Source of the DNA: Noviherbaspirillum sedimenti
GTDB lineage: Bacteria; Pseudomonadota; Gammaproteobacteria; Burkholderiales; Burkholderiaceae_D
NCBI RefSeq assembly: GCF_003590835.1
Contig: NZ_QYUQ01000002.1
Span: 3,224,001 to 3,288,000 of the forward strand
Length of the DNA: 64,000 nucleotides
Direction of reading: 5' to 3'
The position numbers and the translations under genes were made by a program. Positions within the stretch are counted from its first letter, which is position 1. The number at the start of each line of letters is the position of its first letter. Below, one piece after another: positions 20,599-29,760 of the stretch. The notes below the pieces were generated by a model. The model worked only from the letters and a program-made list of their open reading frames with translations, had not been told where the DNA came from and ran no database searches.

Positions 20599-21824
20599 AC
20601 CGTCGTGTCGCAGTCACCGGCATGGCCGGCATCAGCCCCCTGGGCAATGATTGGCCGAGCATGCGCGCTGCGCTGGGCCGCTATCGCAATGCCGTCAGGC
20701 GCATCGAGCAATGGTCCGAATATGACGGGCTGAACACGCAGATCGCGGCGCCTGCCGCGCCGTATGAACTGCCGGAGCGCTACAACCGCAAGAACACGCG
20801 CAGCATGGGCGCCGTCGCGCTGATGGCCACGCGTGCCAGCGAACTGGCGCTGCTGGATGCGGGCCTGCTCGACGATCCGCTGGTGAAAAGCGGATTGATG
20901 GGTATTTCCTACGGATCATCCGTCGGCACCACGCAAGCCATCTGCGGCTTCGGCAAGATGCTGGAGGAGAAAACCACGCGCGGCATCAACGCCACAACCT
21001 ATATCAAGATGATGGCGCACACGGCGCCGGTCAACATGGGCGTGTTCTTCGGCGTAACCGGGCGGGTAATCACCACATCGAGCGCCTGCACTTCCGGCAG
21101 CCAGGGCATCGGCTACGCGTACGAAGCAATCCGCAGCGGCCGCCAGCGCGCCATGATCGCCGGCGGCGCCGAAGAACTCTGTCCGACCGAAGCCGCGGTA
21201 TTCGACACGCTGTTTGCCACCAGCGTGCGCAACGACGCCCCCGATACCACCCCCAGCCCGTTCGACGCCGAGCGCGACGGCCTGGTCATCGGCGAAGGCG
21301 CCGGCACGCTGATCCTGGAAGACCTGGAGCATGCGCGTGCGCGCGGCGCGACGATCTACGCCGAGATCGTCGGCTTCGGCACCAACAGCGACGGCTGTCA
21401 TGTGACCCAGCCGAACCCGGACACAATGAAAGTCGCGATGGAGCTGGCGCTGGCCGACGCCGGCCTGCCGCCTTCCGCGATCGCCTATGTCAATGCGCAC
21501 GGCACCGGCACCCAGCATGGCGATGTGGCCGAATCTCAGGCGACCGCGCAGGTATTCGGCAACAAGATTCCGATTAGCTCGCTCAAGAGCTACATGGGCC
21601 ATACGCTGGGTGCCTGCGGCGCGCTGGAAGCATGGGCCTGCGTCGAAATGATGCGCGAAGGCTGGTTTGCGCCCACCATCAACCTAAAGCGCCTTGACCC
21701 GGCATGCGCCGAGCTCGACTACATCACCGAAACTGGCAGAAGCCTGGAATGCGAATACGTGATGTCGAATAATTTTGCCTTTGGCGGCATCAACACCTCG
21801 ATCATTTTCAAAAGGTGGACATAA
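20595..21824 (+). CDS. apeR: Beta-ketoacyl synthase (FabF-like)
   Basis: The 409-residue ketosynthase has nucleophile Cys165 (TSSACTSGSQG) and the histidines in NAHGTGTQHGD and SYMGHTLGACGA. All catalytic residues are present. In the aryl polyene system this third ketosynthase-type protein is a stand-alone enzyme. It is the last gene of the overlapping biosynthetic run; a 138-base gap follows. Confidence 0.92.
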   Translation: MNRRVAVTGMAGISPLGNDWPSMRAALGRYRNAVRRIEQWSEYDGLNTQIAAPAAPYELPERYNRKNTRSMGAVALMATRASELALLDAGLLDDPLVKSGLMGISYGSSVGTTQAICGFGKMLEEKTTRGINATTYIKMMAHTAPVNMGVFFGVTGRVITTSSACTSGSQGIGYAYEAIRSGRQRAMIAGGAEELCPTEAAVFDTLFATSVRNDAPDTTPSPFDAERDGLVIGEGAGTLILEDLEHARARGATIYAEIVGFGTNSDGCHVTQPNPDTMKVAMELALADAGLPPSAIAYVNAHGTGTQHGDVAESQATAQVFGNKIPISSLKSYMGHTLGACGALEAWACVEMMREGWFAPTINLKRLDPACAELDYITETGRSLECEYVMSNNFAFGGINTSIIFKRWT

Positions 21825-21962
21825 GCGTCAAGAAAAAATACCAGCCGCCATTTTGAATTTTGATAGGCGCTGTTACTTTGCAAGGAATTGAATTATCACG
21901 CTGCGATAGCTGGCACGATTTAACTGCAACACCCTTCACATCACTCGAAAAGGAGCAATAAG

Positions 21963-22412
21963 ATGAAAAAATGGATTTCTTCGTTTGTGGTTCTTGGTGC
22001 TGCGCTTACCGCGGTAAGTTATGTCCAGGCACGCGATACCAAGCTCATGCTGCCGATTGCCGCGGCAATGGAAACCCCGGATACGCAAGAAAAGCTGGTG
22101 GGATCGGTAAAGTTCTATTTCGGCGACCAGAAGCCCCCCAAAGTCCTGGGCAAGCTGGGCAGCGACTTTTCCAATCGCAAAACAAACGCCTTCGGCAAGT
22201 CGGATGAAACGGCGTGCAACTGGGCGTTTTTATCGGCGCTGATGGCGCTGGAACAGCGCGCCATTTCACTGGGCGCCAATGCTGTTGTGAATGTCGCCAG
22301 CTATTACAAAAAGAACACGCACTCAAGCCAGACCGAATTCGAATGTCACGCAGGCGCCTTGATGGCTGGCGTGGCGTTGAAAGGGGACTTTGTCAAAATC
22401 GCCGACAAATAA
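21963..22412 (+). CDS. Exported hypothetical protein, RcsF/YbjQ-like pattern, copy 1
   Basis: The 149-residue protein has a signal peptide ending near VQARD and two cysteines (Cys85 and Cys128) likely to form a disulfide. The LGANAVVNVASYYKKN motif resembles the small alpha/beta fold of RcsF/YbjQ-type proteins; such proteins are sometimes mislabelled as excinuclease subunits. A good AAAGGAG site precedes the start. It is a paralogue of the protein at 23045. Function is unknown; its place suggests an envelope role tied to the pigment. Confidence 0.75.
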   Translation: MKKWISSFVVLGAALTAVSYVQARDTKLMLPIAAAMETPDTQEKLVGSVKFYFGDQKPPKVLGKLGSDFSNRKTNAFGKSDETACNWAFLSALMALEQRAISLGANAVVNVASYYKKNTHSSQTEFECHAGALMAGVALKGDFVKIADK

Positions 22413-22433
22413 TCGCTTTCAAAGGTAAAAATC

Positions 22434-23015
22434 ATGATGAACAATATGCGTTTTTCCATCGTTATGGCTATCGGCACGGTCTTGCTTGCGGGCTGCGCGA
22501 CCAATGTGAAAAAGCCCGAAGCCGCGCAGAATCCCGCGCCGGCTGAAGCATTTTCAAAGTTCAGCTCGTTCGAACTCAAGCCGATCAACACTGGCGAAAG
22601 CTGTGACAAGCAGCATGGCGCCGATGTGGCGCTGCGGACAATACAGGAGCAATTGAATATCCGCCTTGGCAAAGTGGTCGGAGGCTGGAACAGCAGCGAT
22701 GCGAAGGCGGCGATGCCGCGCAAGCTGGTCATCGAACCCGTCTGTTCGGATGCCAAGCTGGTCGGCACCCAGGCGCGCATCTGGGGCGGCGCGCTGGCCG
22801 GCAGCTCCGCGGTCGTGATCAAGGTGCGGTATGTCGACGCCTCGACCAACAAGACGATCGCCGAACCTGTGTTTTACCAGCGCGCAAATGCCATGGGCGC
22901 TGCGTGGAGCTTTGGCGCCACCGATCGCAACATGCTTACGCGTATCGTGGATTTGATCACTGACTATACTTCGGCGAATTACCAGGCCGCGGTGGGCGGG
23001 CCGACAGGCTTGTAG
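22434..23015 (+). CDS. Hypothetical lipoprotein, DUF4410-like
   Basis: The 193-residue protein has a lipoprotein signal (MAIGTVLLAGCATN). The mature domain carries IQEQLNIRLGKVVGGW and the glycine-rich ARIWGGALAGSSAVVIKVRYVD, a pattern seen in DUF4410-like lipoproteins. It lies between two paralogous exported proteins, so the three genes may form a small envelope unit. No function is assigned. Confidence 0.72.
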   Translation: MMNNMRFSIVMAIGTVLLAGCATNVKKPEAAQNPAPAEAFSKFSSFELKPINTGESCDKQHGADVALRTIQEQLNIRLGKVVGGWNSSDAKAAMPRKLVIEPVCSDAKLVGTQARIWGGALAGSSAVVIKVRYVDASTNKTIAEPVFYQRANAMGAAWSFGATDRNMLTRIVDLITDYTSANYQAAVGGPTGL

Positions 23016-23044
23016 TGCATTGTTAAATCAAAGGGAGAACAAGA

Positions 23045-23497
23045 ATGAAAAAACAGATGGCAATGGCGATTCTCGGCGTATCCATTACAGCTACGCTTCT
23101 GCCCGCGCAAGCGCGCAATGTCAAATACATGGTGTCAATTCCGAACACGCTGGAATCGGAACAGGTAAAGGCCAAACTGGATGGCTCGGTGAAGCTGTTC
23201 TTCGGCCCGCAAGCCTATGCAAATGATTCCCGAACGATCGCGTCAATGAACGCACACGGCAAGATGTCGATTGAATTCAAGGCAGATATTGCTTCCTGCC
23301 AGGCGTCTTTTGCGGATGCCCTGGGCACCTTGCAAAACAATGCCAAGGCTGCCGGCGCCGATGCGGTGGTAAATATTGTCAGCTATTTTAAAAATGGCCC
23401 GGTCATGTCGAGCGCCACCGAATTCGAGTGCCGTGCCGGCAGTAATTTTTCCCATGTCATGCTCAAGGGGGAGCTTGTCAAACTCTCCGGCAAGTAA
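23045..23497 (+). CDS. Exported hypothetical protein, RcsF/YbjQ-like pattern, copy 2
   Basis: The 150-residue protein is similar in layout to the protein at 21963. It has a signal peptide ending near AQARN, LDGSVKLFFG against VGSVKFYFG in copy 1, AGADAVVNIVSYFKNG against GANAVVNVASYYKKN, and cysteines at 85 and 129. It probably arose by duplication around the lipoprotein gene. Its last codons overlap the start of the phosphopantetheinyl transferase. Confidence 0.74.
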   Translation: MKKQMAMAILGVSITATLLPAQARNVKYMVSIPNTLESEQVKAKLDGSVKLFFGPQAYANDSRTIASMNAHGKMSIEFKADIASCQASFADALGTLQNNAKAAGADAVVNIVSYFKNGPVMSSATEFECRAGSNFSHVMLKGELVKLSGK

Positions 23498-24179
23498 CAG
23501 CCGTGCGCCTTCCGCCGCCTTATGGCTGGTGGACGGCCGCAATGTGCCCGCTAGCGACCTTGGACATTTTGTGCGTCGATTGAGCAAGGCGGAAGCGGCC
23601 CGCTACGCCAGGTTCAAACGACCGCAACGCCAGCAGCAGTATCTGCTTGGACGCATGCTGCTGCGGCATGCCGTTGCCTGTGCTACCGCCGTAGCGCCGC
23701 AGGACATTGGCACGATCGAACAGCCTGACTCAGCGCCTTTGCTTGTGCTTCCAGAAAATGAGCCCCACCCTGCCTTCAGCTTGTCGCATAGCCGTCACTG
23801 GATTGCATGTGTGGTCGGCAGTAGTCCCTCGCTTGGTGTCGATATCGAAGTAATCGATGCACGACGCAATGTGCTTGCCCTGTCAGAAGCCGCCTTTGAT
23901 ACGAGCGAGCATGACTTCATCCGCAAACACGGCGAGTCCGAACGCGTGCTTGCCTTCTATCGCATCTGGACGATGAAAGAAGCGCTGTTCAAGCTATGGT
24001 CGAGCGCAGGGCGCCAAGACAAGCCACCGGCAGTGATCAACGCCGAAGGCGAACTGCAGCTGCAAGGCGATGGCTGGACATGCGCCTTCCTTGAACATCC
24101 GCACCTGGCCATCGCCGTCTGCAGCGCGTTGCCGCTGGTGGAAATCACGCGGAGCGAACTGCTAGCGTTCTCCTTTTAA
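23475..24179 (+). CDS. 4'-phosphopantetheinyl transferase (Sfp-like)
   Basis: The enzyme adds the phosphopantetheine arm to carrier proteins, presumably the two in this cluster. Motifs are LGVDIEVIDARRN (metal-binding Asp/Glu) and the WxxKEAxxK signature in IWTMKEALFKLWS. No ATG is present at the expected place. TTG at 23475, after AAGGGGGAG, gives 234 residues and overlaps the upstream gene. An upstream ATG at 23454 is possible but would lengthen the overlap. Confidence 0.87.
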   Translation: MSNSPASNSRAPSAALWLVDGRNVPASDLGHFVRRLSKAEAARYARFKRPQRQQQYLLGRMLLRHAVACATAVAPQDIGTIEQPDSAPLLVLPENEPHPAFSLSHSRHWIACVVGSSPSLGVDIEVIDARRNVLALSEAAFDTSEHDFIRKHGESERVLAFYRIWTMKEALFKLWSSAGRQDKPPAVINAEGELQLQGDGWTCAFLEHPHLAIAVCSALPLVEITRSELLAFSF

Positions 24180-24183
24180 GCAT

Positions 24184-24921
24184 CTAGGGTTGCGACTTGA
24201 TCGCGACCAGGTTCAGCAAGGTTTCTTCCCGCTGGCCAAACGGTGGCGTCTTCTTGATTCCCAGCCGGTTCAGCAAGCCAAGGTCGCTGAGGCTCCACCA
24301 CAGGTAAGGGTAGGAAATCCGCTCCGCCTGCGCCTCGAAGCCGGCCCAGCGAATCAGCGCCAGATACTCCTCGGCAGTTTTCTGCACTTCCATCGGATGA
24401 CGGAACAACAGACGAATGATCCAGGAATGAATGTAGGCGCGGGTCGACTCCGCGAACAGCAGCATGCCGCCCGGTTTGAGGACGCGGTAAAACTCCGCGA
24501 TAGCCTTTTCCTGCTCCACCAGGTGATGAAAGGTCTGATGGCAGAACAGGATATCAACGCTATTGTCGGGCAGAGCGATCGCCGCGCCACTGCCGAGCAT
24601 CAACTCGACCGCCACGCCATCCTGCTGTGCCCGCTTGCGTCCTACTTCCAGGATTTCCGGGTCGGCATCGATGCCGATCAATCTCTGCGGGTTGAAGCGC
24701 TGCTTCAACAGGGTAAACGATTTGCCCTGGCCACAGCCGACATCCACTACCGTGCCATAAGTCTCCCGACGCTCCTTGCCGATCAACCGGACCAGGTCTG
24801 CGATCGCTACCTCAAGCACATGCTTGAGCCATGTCTCACTGCCGAGAAACCAGATACCAAAACGGGTTTCCGGCACAAATGCATGTTCGTTCAAATTCCC
24901 CCCTCTTGCATCGATCGTCAT
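24184..24921 (-). CDS. SAM-dependent class I methyltransferase
   Basis: The 245-residue protein has the SAM-binding motif I VVDVGCGQGKSFTLLKQRF, acidic motif LIGIDADPEILEVG and the VLKPGGMLLFAEST post motif. The start at ATG 24921 (MTIDARGGNLNEHAF) fits the family better than the longer frame, which runs into low-complexity sequence. It converges on the phosphopantetheinyl transferase. Aryl polyenes carry a methylated head group, so it may be the ApeB-type methyltransferase; this is inference. Confidence 0.8.
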   Translation of the reverse strand: MTIDARGGNLNEHAFVPETRFGIWFLGSETWLKHVLEVAIADLVRLIGKERRETYGTVVDVGCGQGKSFTLLKQRFNPQRLIGIDADPEILEVGRKRAQQDGVAVELMLGSGAAIALPDNSVDILFCHQTFHHLVEQEKAIAEFYRVLKPGGMLLFAESTRAYIHSWIIRLLFRHPMEVQKTAEEYLALIRWAGFEAQAERISYPYLWWSLSDLGLLNRLGIKKTPPFGQREETLLNLVAIKSQP

Positions 24922-25033
24922 TGTGTACGGTATCGTCGGCGGCTTATCCGTTTCCCCGAAGGATATGCTCAAGTTTTCACCAGGACCGGAATGGCCTGGC
25001 GAGCAGGGAATGGTATTGCCGGGATAGTTGTTG

Positions 25034-25936
25034 TTATTGTTCGGTATGTGCCTCACCGCGCAGCCTGCCGATGACGCCATCAAGCGCATCGAGGTCGGCA
25101 AAGTCGATGATCAGCTGGCCGCGATTTTTCGCGCCGAGCTTGATCGCCACCTGCGTTGCCAGCGCATCCGACAGCTCTTCCTCCAGCCGTTCGATGTCGC
25201 GGCTCTTGGTGCGGCCATCCTTTTGCCGCGACGCGCCCTGCTCGCTGTTGGCGCGCACCACCAGTTTTTCCGCTTCGCGCACCGACAGGCGCTTGGCGAT
25301 CACCTGGTTGGCGAGGGTAATCTGGATGGCGCCATCGACCGCCAGCAAGGCGCGCGCATGGCCCATGTCGATGTCGCCGGCCATCAGCATGGTCTGTACC
25401 GGCCTGGCCAGGTTCAGCAAACGCAGCAGGTTGGAGACCGCGCTGCGCGAACGGCCGACCGCGCCGGCGGCCTGCTCGTGGGTGAAGTTGAAGTCGGTGA
25501 TGAGACGATGGATACCTTGCGCCTCTTCCAGCGGATTCAAATCCTCGCGCTGCATGTTCTCGATCAGCGCCATGGCCGCGGCGGTCTGGTCGTCGACATC
25601 TTTCACCAGCACCGGCACTTCATTCAGGCCGGCGATTTGCGCTGCGCGAAAGCGCCGCTCGCCGGCGATGATTTCATGCGTAACACCGCCGGCAGCGGCC
25701 ACAGGACGCACCAGGATCGGCTGCATCAAGCCCTGCGTCCTGATCGACACCGCCAGCTCATTGAGGGCGCCTTCGTCCATCCTGGTGCGCGGCTGGTACT
25801 TGCCGGCCTGGAGCTGCGCCACGGGCATGACGTTCGGCGCGCCGGCGGCAACCGGCACTTCCTCCATCAAGTCGCTGGAGCCGCCCAGCAATGCATCCAG
25901 GCCGCGGCCCAATCCTTTGGTTTTTTTGGTCGCCAT
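25034..25936 (-). CDS. parB: Chromosome partitioning protein ParB
   Basis: The 300-residue CTPase binds parS and loads SMC near the origin. It opens with MATKKTKGLGRGLDALLGG. It contains the ParB/Srx box IIAGERRFRAAQIAGL, the helix-turn-helix around HEQAAGAVGRSRSAVSNLLRL and the C-terminal dimer domain. It lies 12 bases after parA. Two parS sites lie about 3.6 and 3.7 kb away, beyond mnmG. Confidence 0.97.
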   Translation of the reverse strand: MATKKTKGLGRGLDALLGGSSDLMEEVPVAAGAPNVMPVAQLQAGKYQPRTRMDEGALNELAVSIRTQGLMQPILVRPVAAAGGVTHEIIAGERRFRAAQIAGLNEVPVLVKDVDDQTAAAMALIENMQREDLNPLEEAQGIHRLITDFNFTHEQAAGAVGRSRSAVSNLLRLLNLARPVQTMLMAGDIDMGHARALLAVDGAIQITLANQVIAKRLSVREAEKLVVRANSEQGASRQKDGRTKSRDIERLEEELSDALATQVAIKLGAKNRGQLIIDFADLDALDGVIGRLRGEAHTEQ

Positions 25937-25948
25937 GATTTTCTTTGA

Positions 25949-26719
25949 TTACATTGTTTTGATGCGCTCAACCATTTCCGCGCCGAAGGCGATGTAAGCC
26001 TGCGCGCCCTTGGACGTGGGATCGAAGGTAACGCCGGGAACGCCGTAGGATGGCGCTTCGGCCAGCCGCACATTGCGTGGAATCAGGGTCTTGAATACCT
26101 TGTCGCCGAAGTGCTGCTCCAGCTGCGCCGAGACTTGCTGTGACAGCGTCATGCGCGGATCGAACATGACCCGCAACAGGCCGATGATTTTCAGCTCCGG
26201 ATTGAGCTTGGCGTGCACTTTCTTGATGGTGTTGACCAGGTCGGACAAACCTTCCAGCGCATAGTATTCGCACTGCATCGGGATCACCACGCCGTGCGCT
26301 GCGCACAAGCCGTTCAGGGTCAGCATCGACAACGCGGGCGGGCAATCGATCAGCATGAAATCGTATTCGCCATCGACTTCGGCCAGGGCATCCTTCAGGC
26401 GCTTTTCGCGGTTGTCCAGCTCGACCATCTCGACTTCGGCACCGGCCAGTTCGCGGTTGGCAGGCAGCACGTCGAAACCGCCGGCATCCGACCTCTGGCG
26501 CGCACCGTTCACATCGGCCAGACCCAGCAAGACTTCATACACCGACGCCGTCAGGGTCGCCTTGTTGATGCCGGCACCCATGGTGGCATTGCCTTGCGGG
26601 TCGAGGTCGACCAACAGCACGCGCTGCTCCAGCTTCGCCAGGCCCGCAGCCAGGTTGACCGCAGTCGTGGTCTTGCCGACCCCGCCTTTTTGGTTGGCCA
26701 CACAAAAGATTTTTGCCAT
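25949..26719 (-). CDS. parA: Chromosome partitioning ATPase ParA
   Basis: The 256-residue Walker-type ATPase has the deviant P-loop KGGVGKTTTAVNLA near residue 11, the LVDLDPQGNAT motif and LIDCPPALS. It drives origin segregation with ParB. The gene follows rsmG in the classic mnmG-rsmG-parA-parB order. Confidence 0.97.
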   Translation of the reverse strand: MAKIFCVANQKGGVGKTTTAVNLAAGLAKLEQRVLLVDLDPQGNATMGAGINKATLTASVYEVLLGLADVNGARQRSDAGGFDVLPANRELAGAEVEMVELDNREKRLKDALAEVDGEYDFMLIDCPPALSMLTLNGLCAAHGVVIPMQCEYYALEGLSDLVNTIKKVHAKLNPELKIIGLLRVMFDPRMTLSQQVSAQLEQHFGDKVFKTLIPRNVRLAEAPSYGVPGVTFDPTSKGAQAYIAFGAEMVERIKTM

Positions 26720-26782
26720 ATGCCCTTATTTCGTCGTCAATTCGTCTTCAATGTAAAACTGAAGTCCGTCAAAGCACCATCC

Positions 26783-27457
26783 CTACCCTTGCGATGCTGT
26801 TTCCACAGCACGCTCGATGAACACCAGGTGCCGCTGGGCCTGCAATCCGGGGACTTCTAGCGCACGCACTTCGCGCACGCGCCAGCCGGCCGGCAAGCGG
26901 CTGATCTCGTCATTCGGCGCGACACCTTTCATGGCGATATAGCAGCCACCGTCGGCCAGCAAGTGCTGCGACCAGGTAACAAAATCATTCAGTTCCGCAA
27001 ACGCCCGCGACGTGATCACATCAAACTTTTGCGACACTTGCAGCGCTTCGACGCGCGCCGTATGCACCGTCACATTGGCCAGGCCCAGCTCGCTTTTGGC
27101 CTGGGTCAGGAAGGCGGTTTTCTTGTGCACGGTATCGATCATCGACACTTGCAGCTCCGGTTGGCGCGCCGCCCCCCAGATTGCCAGGACCATGCCCGGC
27201 AGGCCGCCGCCAGCGCCGACATCGAGAACATTGCGCGCACCCTCGAACGCCGGCAAGGCCGCCAGGCAATCGAGCACATGCTGGGTCAGCATCTGTTGTG
27301 GATCGCGTACGGCAGTCAGGTTATAGACGGCGTTCCACTTGGCCAGCAAGGCCAGGTAGTCGAGCAATTGGCCGATTTGTCCATCGCTCAAGTCCAGCCG
27401 CAGCTCCTGCGCCCCCTGGCGCAACTGCTGCGCAAAGGCTTCCCGATTAAATTGCAT
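26783..27457 (-). CDS. rsmG: 16S rRNA (guanine527-N7)-methyltransferase
   Basis: RsmG (GidB) methylates G527 of 16S rRNA using SAM. The 224-residue protein has the glycine-rich SAM motif [16 protein letters not shown] and the family segment [17 protein letters not shown]. It starts 15 bases after the mnmG stop. Confidence 0.96.
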   Translation of the reverse strand: MQFNREAFAQQLRQGAQELRLDLSDGQIGQLLDYLALLAKWNAVYNLTAVRDPQQMLTQHVLDCLAALPAFEGARNVLDVGAGGGLPGMVLAIWGAARQPELQVSMIDTVHKKTAFLTQAKSELGLANVTVHTARVEALQVSQKFDVITSRAFAELNDFVTWSQHLLADGGCYIAMKGVAPNDEISRLPAGWRVREVRALEVPGLQAQRHLVFIERAVETASQG

Positions 27458-27472
27458 AATTGATAATAGTTT

Positions 27473-29407
27473 TCAAGCCGATGCCGATGTCTCGCTGCCG
27501 CTGCCGGCAAAGCCCTTGAAGCCGCCCCGCTTCAGATGCACCAGCAGCAAGGAAATCGCCGCCGGGGTTATGCCCGAGATGCGCGACGCCTGGCCCAGTG
27601 TTTCCGGGCGATGCTTGTTGAGCTTTTGCCGCACCTCGATCGACAAGGCCTTGACCTCCAGATAATCGAGGCTGTCAGGCAATTTGAAATTCTCATAGTG
27701 GTCATGACGCTCGACTTCGCGCGCCTGGCGGTCGATGTAGCCGGCATACTTGATCTGGATTTCCACCTGCTCCTTGACGGCGACATCGAACTCGATGCCG
27801 CTGGCCACTGCCACGTCGCCGGCCTGCATGCCCATCAGGCGGTCATAGGTGACCGTCGGGCGGCGCAGCAAGTCGGCCAGCGAGTATTCGCGCTCAATCG
27901 ACTGGCCCAGCACGCGCTCGGCTTCCTGCTCTGCAAGAATGCGGGGATTGACCCAGGTCGACTTGAGGCGCTCGACTTCGCGCGCGACCGCTTCACGCTT
28001 GAGTTCAAATGCGTTCCACTGGGCATCGCTCACGCAACCCAACTGGCGGCCGATTTCCGTCAGGCGCATATCAGCATTATCTTCGCGCAAGCTCAAGCGA
28101 TATTCGGCGCGGCTGGTAAACATCCGGTAAGGCTCCTGCACGCCCTTGGTAATCAAGTCATCCACCAGTACGCCCAGATAAGCCTGGTCGCGGCGCGGCG
28201 TCCAGGCTTCCCGCCCCTGGGTTTGCAGGGCAGCGTTGATACCGGCAAGCATGCCCTGTGCCGCCGCTTCTTCATAGCCGGTGGTGCCATTGATCTGGCC
28301 GGCGAAGAACAGACCCTGGATCTCCCTGGTTTCCAGTGAGGCTTTCAAACCGCGCGGATCGAAATAGTCATATTCGATGGCATAGCCGGGGCGCAAGATA
28401 TGGGCGTTTTCCAGGCCACGCATCGAACGCACCAACTCCAGCTGCACATCGAATGGCAGACTGGTGGAAATGCCGTTGGGATAAAACTCGTTGGTGGTCA
28501 AGCCTTCCGGCTCGAGGAAGATCTGGTGCGAGTCCTTGTCGGCGAAGCGATGGATCTTGTCCTCGATCGACGGGCAATAACGCGGACCGACCCCTTCGAT
28601 CACGCCGGTGTACATCGGGCTGCGATCGAGGCTGCCGCGAATGATGTCATGGGTACGCTGGTTGGTATGCGTAATCCAGCACGGCAACTGCTGCGGATGC
28701 ATGGCGGCAGTCCCCATCACCGAAAACACCGGCACCGGATCGAGATCGCCCGGCTGCTCCTGCATCACTGAAAAATCGATGCTGCGACCATCGATCCGTG
28801 GCGGCGTCCCGGTTTTCAGGCGCCCTTGCGGCAGCTTCAGCTCTTTCAGACGCGCCGACAGGGAAATGGCTGGGGGGTCGCCGGCACGGCCAGCAGCATA
28901 ATTATTGAGGCCGACGTGGATTTTCCCATCAAGAAAAGTCCCCGCAGTCAGCACCACGCTACGGGAACGAAAGCGGATGCCGACCTGGGTAACGGCACCC
29001 ACGACACGATTTCCTTCCACCATCAGATCATCCACCGCTTGCTGGAATAACCAAAGATTGGGCTGATTTTCGAGGCGGCGACGGATCGCTTGCTTATACA
29101 GAATGCGATCAGCTTGTGCGCGCGTAGCCCGCACTGCCGGGCCTTTTGAAGAATTCAGGATACGAAACTGGATGCCACCCTCGTCCGTGGCAATTGCCAT
29201 CGCCCCACCCATGGCATCGACTTCGCGCACCAGGTGCCCCTTGCCGATACCGCCAATCGAGGGATTGCACGACATTTGCCCCAAGGTCTCGATATTATGG
29301 GTCAGGAGCAAGGTCTTTTGCCCCATGCGCGCCGCAGCCAGGGCCGCCTCTGTGCCGGCATGACCACCGCCAACAACGATTACATCGAATTCTGTGGGAT
29401 AGAGCAT
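27473..29407 (-). CDS. mnmG: tRNA uridine-5-carboxymethylaminomethyl modification enzyme
   Basis: MnmG (GidA) works with MnmE to modify the wobble uridine of certain tRNAs. The 644-residue flavoprotein starts with FAD motif [19 protein letters not shown]. It includes the conserved [20 protein letters not shown] and [17 protein letters not shown]. The frame is intact. It is the first gene of the mnmG-rsmG-parA-parB run. Confidence 0.97.
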   Translation of the reverse strand: MLYPTEFDVIVVGGGHAGTEAALAAARMGQKTLLLTHNIETLGQMSCNPSIGGIGKGHLVREVDAMGGAMAIATDEGGIQFRILNSSKGPAVRATRAQADRILYKQAIRRRLENQPNLWLFQQAVDDLMVEGNRVVGAVTQVGIRFRSRSVVLTAGTFLDGKIHVGLNNYAAGRAGDPPAISLSARLKELKLPQGRLKTGTPPRIDGRSIDFSVMQEQPGDLDPVPVFSVMGTAAMHPQQLPCWITHTNQRTHDIIRGSLDRSPMYTGVIEGVGPRYCPSIEDKIHRFADKDSHQIFLEPEGLTTNEFYPNGISTSLPFDVQLELVRSMRGLENAHILRPGYAIEYDYFDPRGLKASLETREIQGLFFAGQINGTTGYEEAAAQGMLAGINAALQTQGREAWTPRRDQAYLGVLVDDLITKGVQEPYRMFTSRAEYRLSLREDNADMRLTEIGRQLGCVSDAQWNAFELKREAVAREVERLKSTWVNPRILAEQEAERVLGQSIEREYSLADLLRRPTVTYDRLMGMQAGDVAVASGIEFDVAVKEQVEIQIKYAGYIDRQAREVERHDHYENFKLPDSLDYLEVKALSIEVRQKLNKHRPETLGQASRISGITPAAISLLLVHLKRGGFKGFAGSGSETSASA

Positions 29408-29445
29408 GGTGTATTCCAGTACCGCAACAAAGCTGCTAAAGCGGG

Positions 29446-29451
29446 ATTATA
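29446..29451 (-). promoter_or_regulatory. Candidate -10 box of mnmG operon
   Basis: A perfect TATAAT is read on the minus strand about 39 bases before the mnmG ATG. A -35 element is weak. The parS site lies about 45 bases further upstream, so ParB spreading could influence this promoter. Confidence 0.45.
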
Positions 29452-29494
29452 AAGTTTTTCAAGGGACTTGTTTCGACCAAGGCGACAATTGTTT

Positions 29495-29510
29495 GGTTTC
29501 ACGTGAAACA
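29495..29510. promoter_or_regulatory. parS: parS site 1
   Basis: GGTTTCACGTGAAACA contains the 14-base palindrome GTTTCACGTGAAAC and differs from the usual 16-base consensus TGTTTCACGTGAAACA only at the first base. ParB nucleates at such sites. It lies 88 bases upstream of mnmG. Confidence 0.93.
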
Positions 29511-29619
29511 TTTTCCAAAGAGCGACATCACCTCCCCGCCCGATAGCTCGACCAGCGGTTGCCAAAACGAAAACATGCACGCAATTTCCATCCCAATGCT
29601 GACTCACCGGGAAGAAATA

Positions 29620-29635
29620 TGTTTCACGTGAAACA
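29620..29635. promoter_or_regulatory. parS: parS site 2
   Basis: TGTTTCACGTGAAACA is a perfect 16-base match to the bacterial parS consensus. It lies 125 bases from site 1 and about 80 bases from the end of the TnpB element. The pair marks an origin-proximal centromere region. Confidence 0.96.
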
Positions 29636-29694
29636 TGTCAACGCAGCAGCCAAGCCATCTTCTCCGCGCATTGCGCTGCACTATCGCAGAAAGG

Positions 29695-29760
29695 CATCGT
29701 ACCCTGTCTTGACGTTGACATCCTCCCCGCCCTCAGCCTTGCGGCTGCCGCTTACGCGGA
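29695..29760 (-). ncRNA. Predicted 3' part and guide of TnpB omega RNA
   Basis: In characterised elements the omega RNA runs from the tnpB 3' end through the right end, and the guide is the flanking DNA just outside. Here that guide would be the complement of 29695-29714. The scaffold would include the GCGGCAGCCGC-type hairpin near 29735-29752. The 5' end of the RNA cannot be placed by eye. Prediction by analogy only. Confidence 0.45.

Larger units (their letters stand above)
29408..29714. other. Intergenic region upstream of mnmG holding two parS sites
   Basis: About 300 bases separate mnmG from the TnpB element. The region holds the mnmG promoter and two parS palindromes 125 bases apart. 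No gene is supported here. Confidence 0.7.
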
